From: an uncultured Mucilaginibacter sp.
Lineage (GTDB): Bacteria > Bacteroidota > Bacteroidia > Sphingobacteriales > Sphingobacteriaceae
Length of the DNA: 64,000 bases
Assembly: GCA_903864275.1 (NCBI GenBank)
Contig: CAIPFE010000015.1
Coordinates: 1 to 64,000 of the forward strand
Direction: 5' to 3'
Shown here in pieces: positions 63,681 to 64,000 of the stretch (position 1 is its first letter; every line of letters begins with the position of its first letter). Below the pieces are notes generated by a model that did no database searches, was not told where the DNA came from, and was given only the letters and a program-made list of their open reading frames with translations. The position numbers and the translations under genes were made by a program.

Positions 63681-64000
63681 TTATTTGGTGGTTGATTTAT
63701 TCGCTTTAATATCAGTTCCAAGCCTTTGCAGGTAGGCTGTAATGGCTATGATCTCTTTTCTGCTGGATACTTTGATGTTGTTTTGTGCCAGGTCAGCTGC
63801 AATCCCTTTTGCCTGCTTATCAAGATCCCGGTTTGCAATATTTTCATATCCCGATGGATAAGGGACGCCAATTTTCCGCATCGCGTTTATTTTGGCGATG
63901 GTCGTTGTAGTGTCCAGGTCCTGGGTTATCAGCCAGTCGTAGTTGGGCATAATACTTCCGGGGGACATCAGGCGCGGGTCAAGCATGTGGTTGTAGTGCC
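63681..64000 (-). CDS. ccoO: C-terminal part of cbb3 oxidase subunit CcoO (possibly CcoNO fusion)
   Basis: The visible 106 residues end a protein that continues beyond the right edge of the window. NHMLDPRLMSPGSIMPNYDWL, with its DPR and SPGSIMP, is the CcoO pattern, in which the Met after SPGSI serves the haem; the ending ITAYLQRLGTDI is also characteristic. Bacteroidota often fuse CcoN and CcoO, which cannot be decided here. It is followed by ccoQ and ccoP in the same orientation. Confidence 0.88.
   Translation of the reverse strand, partial: HYNHMLDPRLMSPGSIMPNYDWLITQDLDTTTTIAKINAMRKIGVPYPSGYENIANRDLDKQAKGIAADLAQNNIKVSSRKEIIAITAYLQRLGTDIKANKSTTK

Overview
The window looks like chromosomal DNA of a member of the Bacteroidota, most likely family Sphingobacteriaceae (Mucilaginibacter- or Pedobacter-like). 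The reasons are protein style (Bacteroidota-type tyrosine integrase and VirE_N-type primase, many short lipoproteins, AraC-controlled glycoside hydrolases, cbb3 oxidase genes with a one-haem CcoP), AT-rich leaders with few Shine-Dalgarno sites, and several families of intergenic palindromes. The taxonomy is inference; no rRNA gene is present.

Region 1 (1-5800) is the end of an integrated element: five 23-24 bp repeats that look like an IS21-type terminus cutting a small gene, a primase-like protein, a RepA-like ATPase, a helix-turn-helix protein, an unknown protein and a tyrosine integrase. It ends at a sequence resembling the 3' end of a tRNA followed by a strong terminator. Region 2 (5845-13295) holds a leucine-rich-repeat-like protein, phosphoglucomutase, a GH18 protein and the mlaEFD lipid-transport operon. 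Region 3 (13692-23622) is a beta-mannan/galactomannan locus: AraC regulator, sugar symporter, GH130 mannosylglucose phosphorylase, cellobiose/mannobiose 2-epimerase, an unassigned clan GH-A lipoprotein, GH27 alpha-galactosidase and GH26 mannanase. Together these cut mannan to mannobiose, epimerise it to mannosylglucose and phosphorolyse that to mannose-1-phosphate. Region 4 (23840-30966) carries carbonic anhydrase, a gluconate permease, GH51 arabinofuranosidase and gluconokinase.

Region 5 (31031-40820) is a complete aerobic CO dehydrogenase operon, coxM-coxS-coxL-coxG-coxD-coxE, followed by two XdhC/CoxF-type maturation genes (one fused to a YHS domain) and a ModE-type regulator. CoxL carries AYRCSFR, the signature of form I Mo-Cu CO dehydrogenase. 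Downstream of modE lies a near-perfect ModE operator in front of an outer-membrane-protein gene.

Region 6 (40919-45370) has small envelope proteins (MerC-like, globin-like lipoprotein, HMA-like, NHL-repeat protein). Region 7 (44963-64000) is a low-oxygen/energy cluster: a helical protein, MgtA-type P-ATPase, universal stress protein, glucan phosphorylase, phosphoketolase with three uncharacterised membrane genes, a FixL-like haem-PAS histidine kinase coupled to a response regulator fused to a CRP/FNR domain, a D-lactate-dehydrogenase relative lacking its NAD domain, HemN, and cbb3 oxidase genes (ccoO end, ccoQ, ccoP, ccoG, fixH, SafE-like) that run off the right edge. Four palindromes of CRP/FNR type (TGA-N6-TCA or close) sit 77-94 bp in front of genes here, suggesting one regulon run by the fused regulator.
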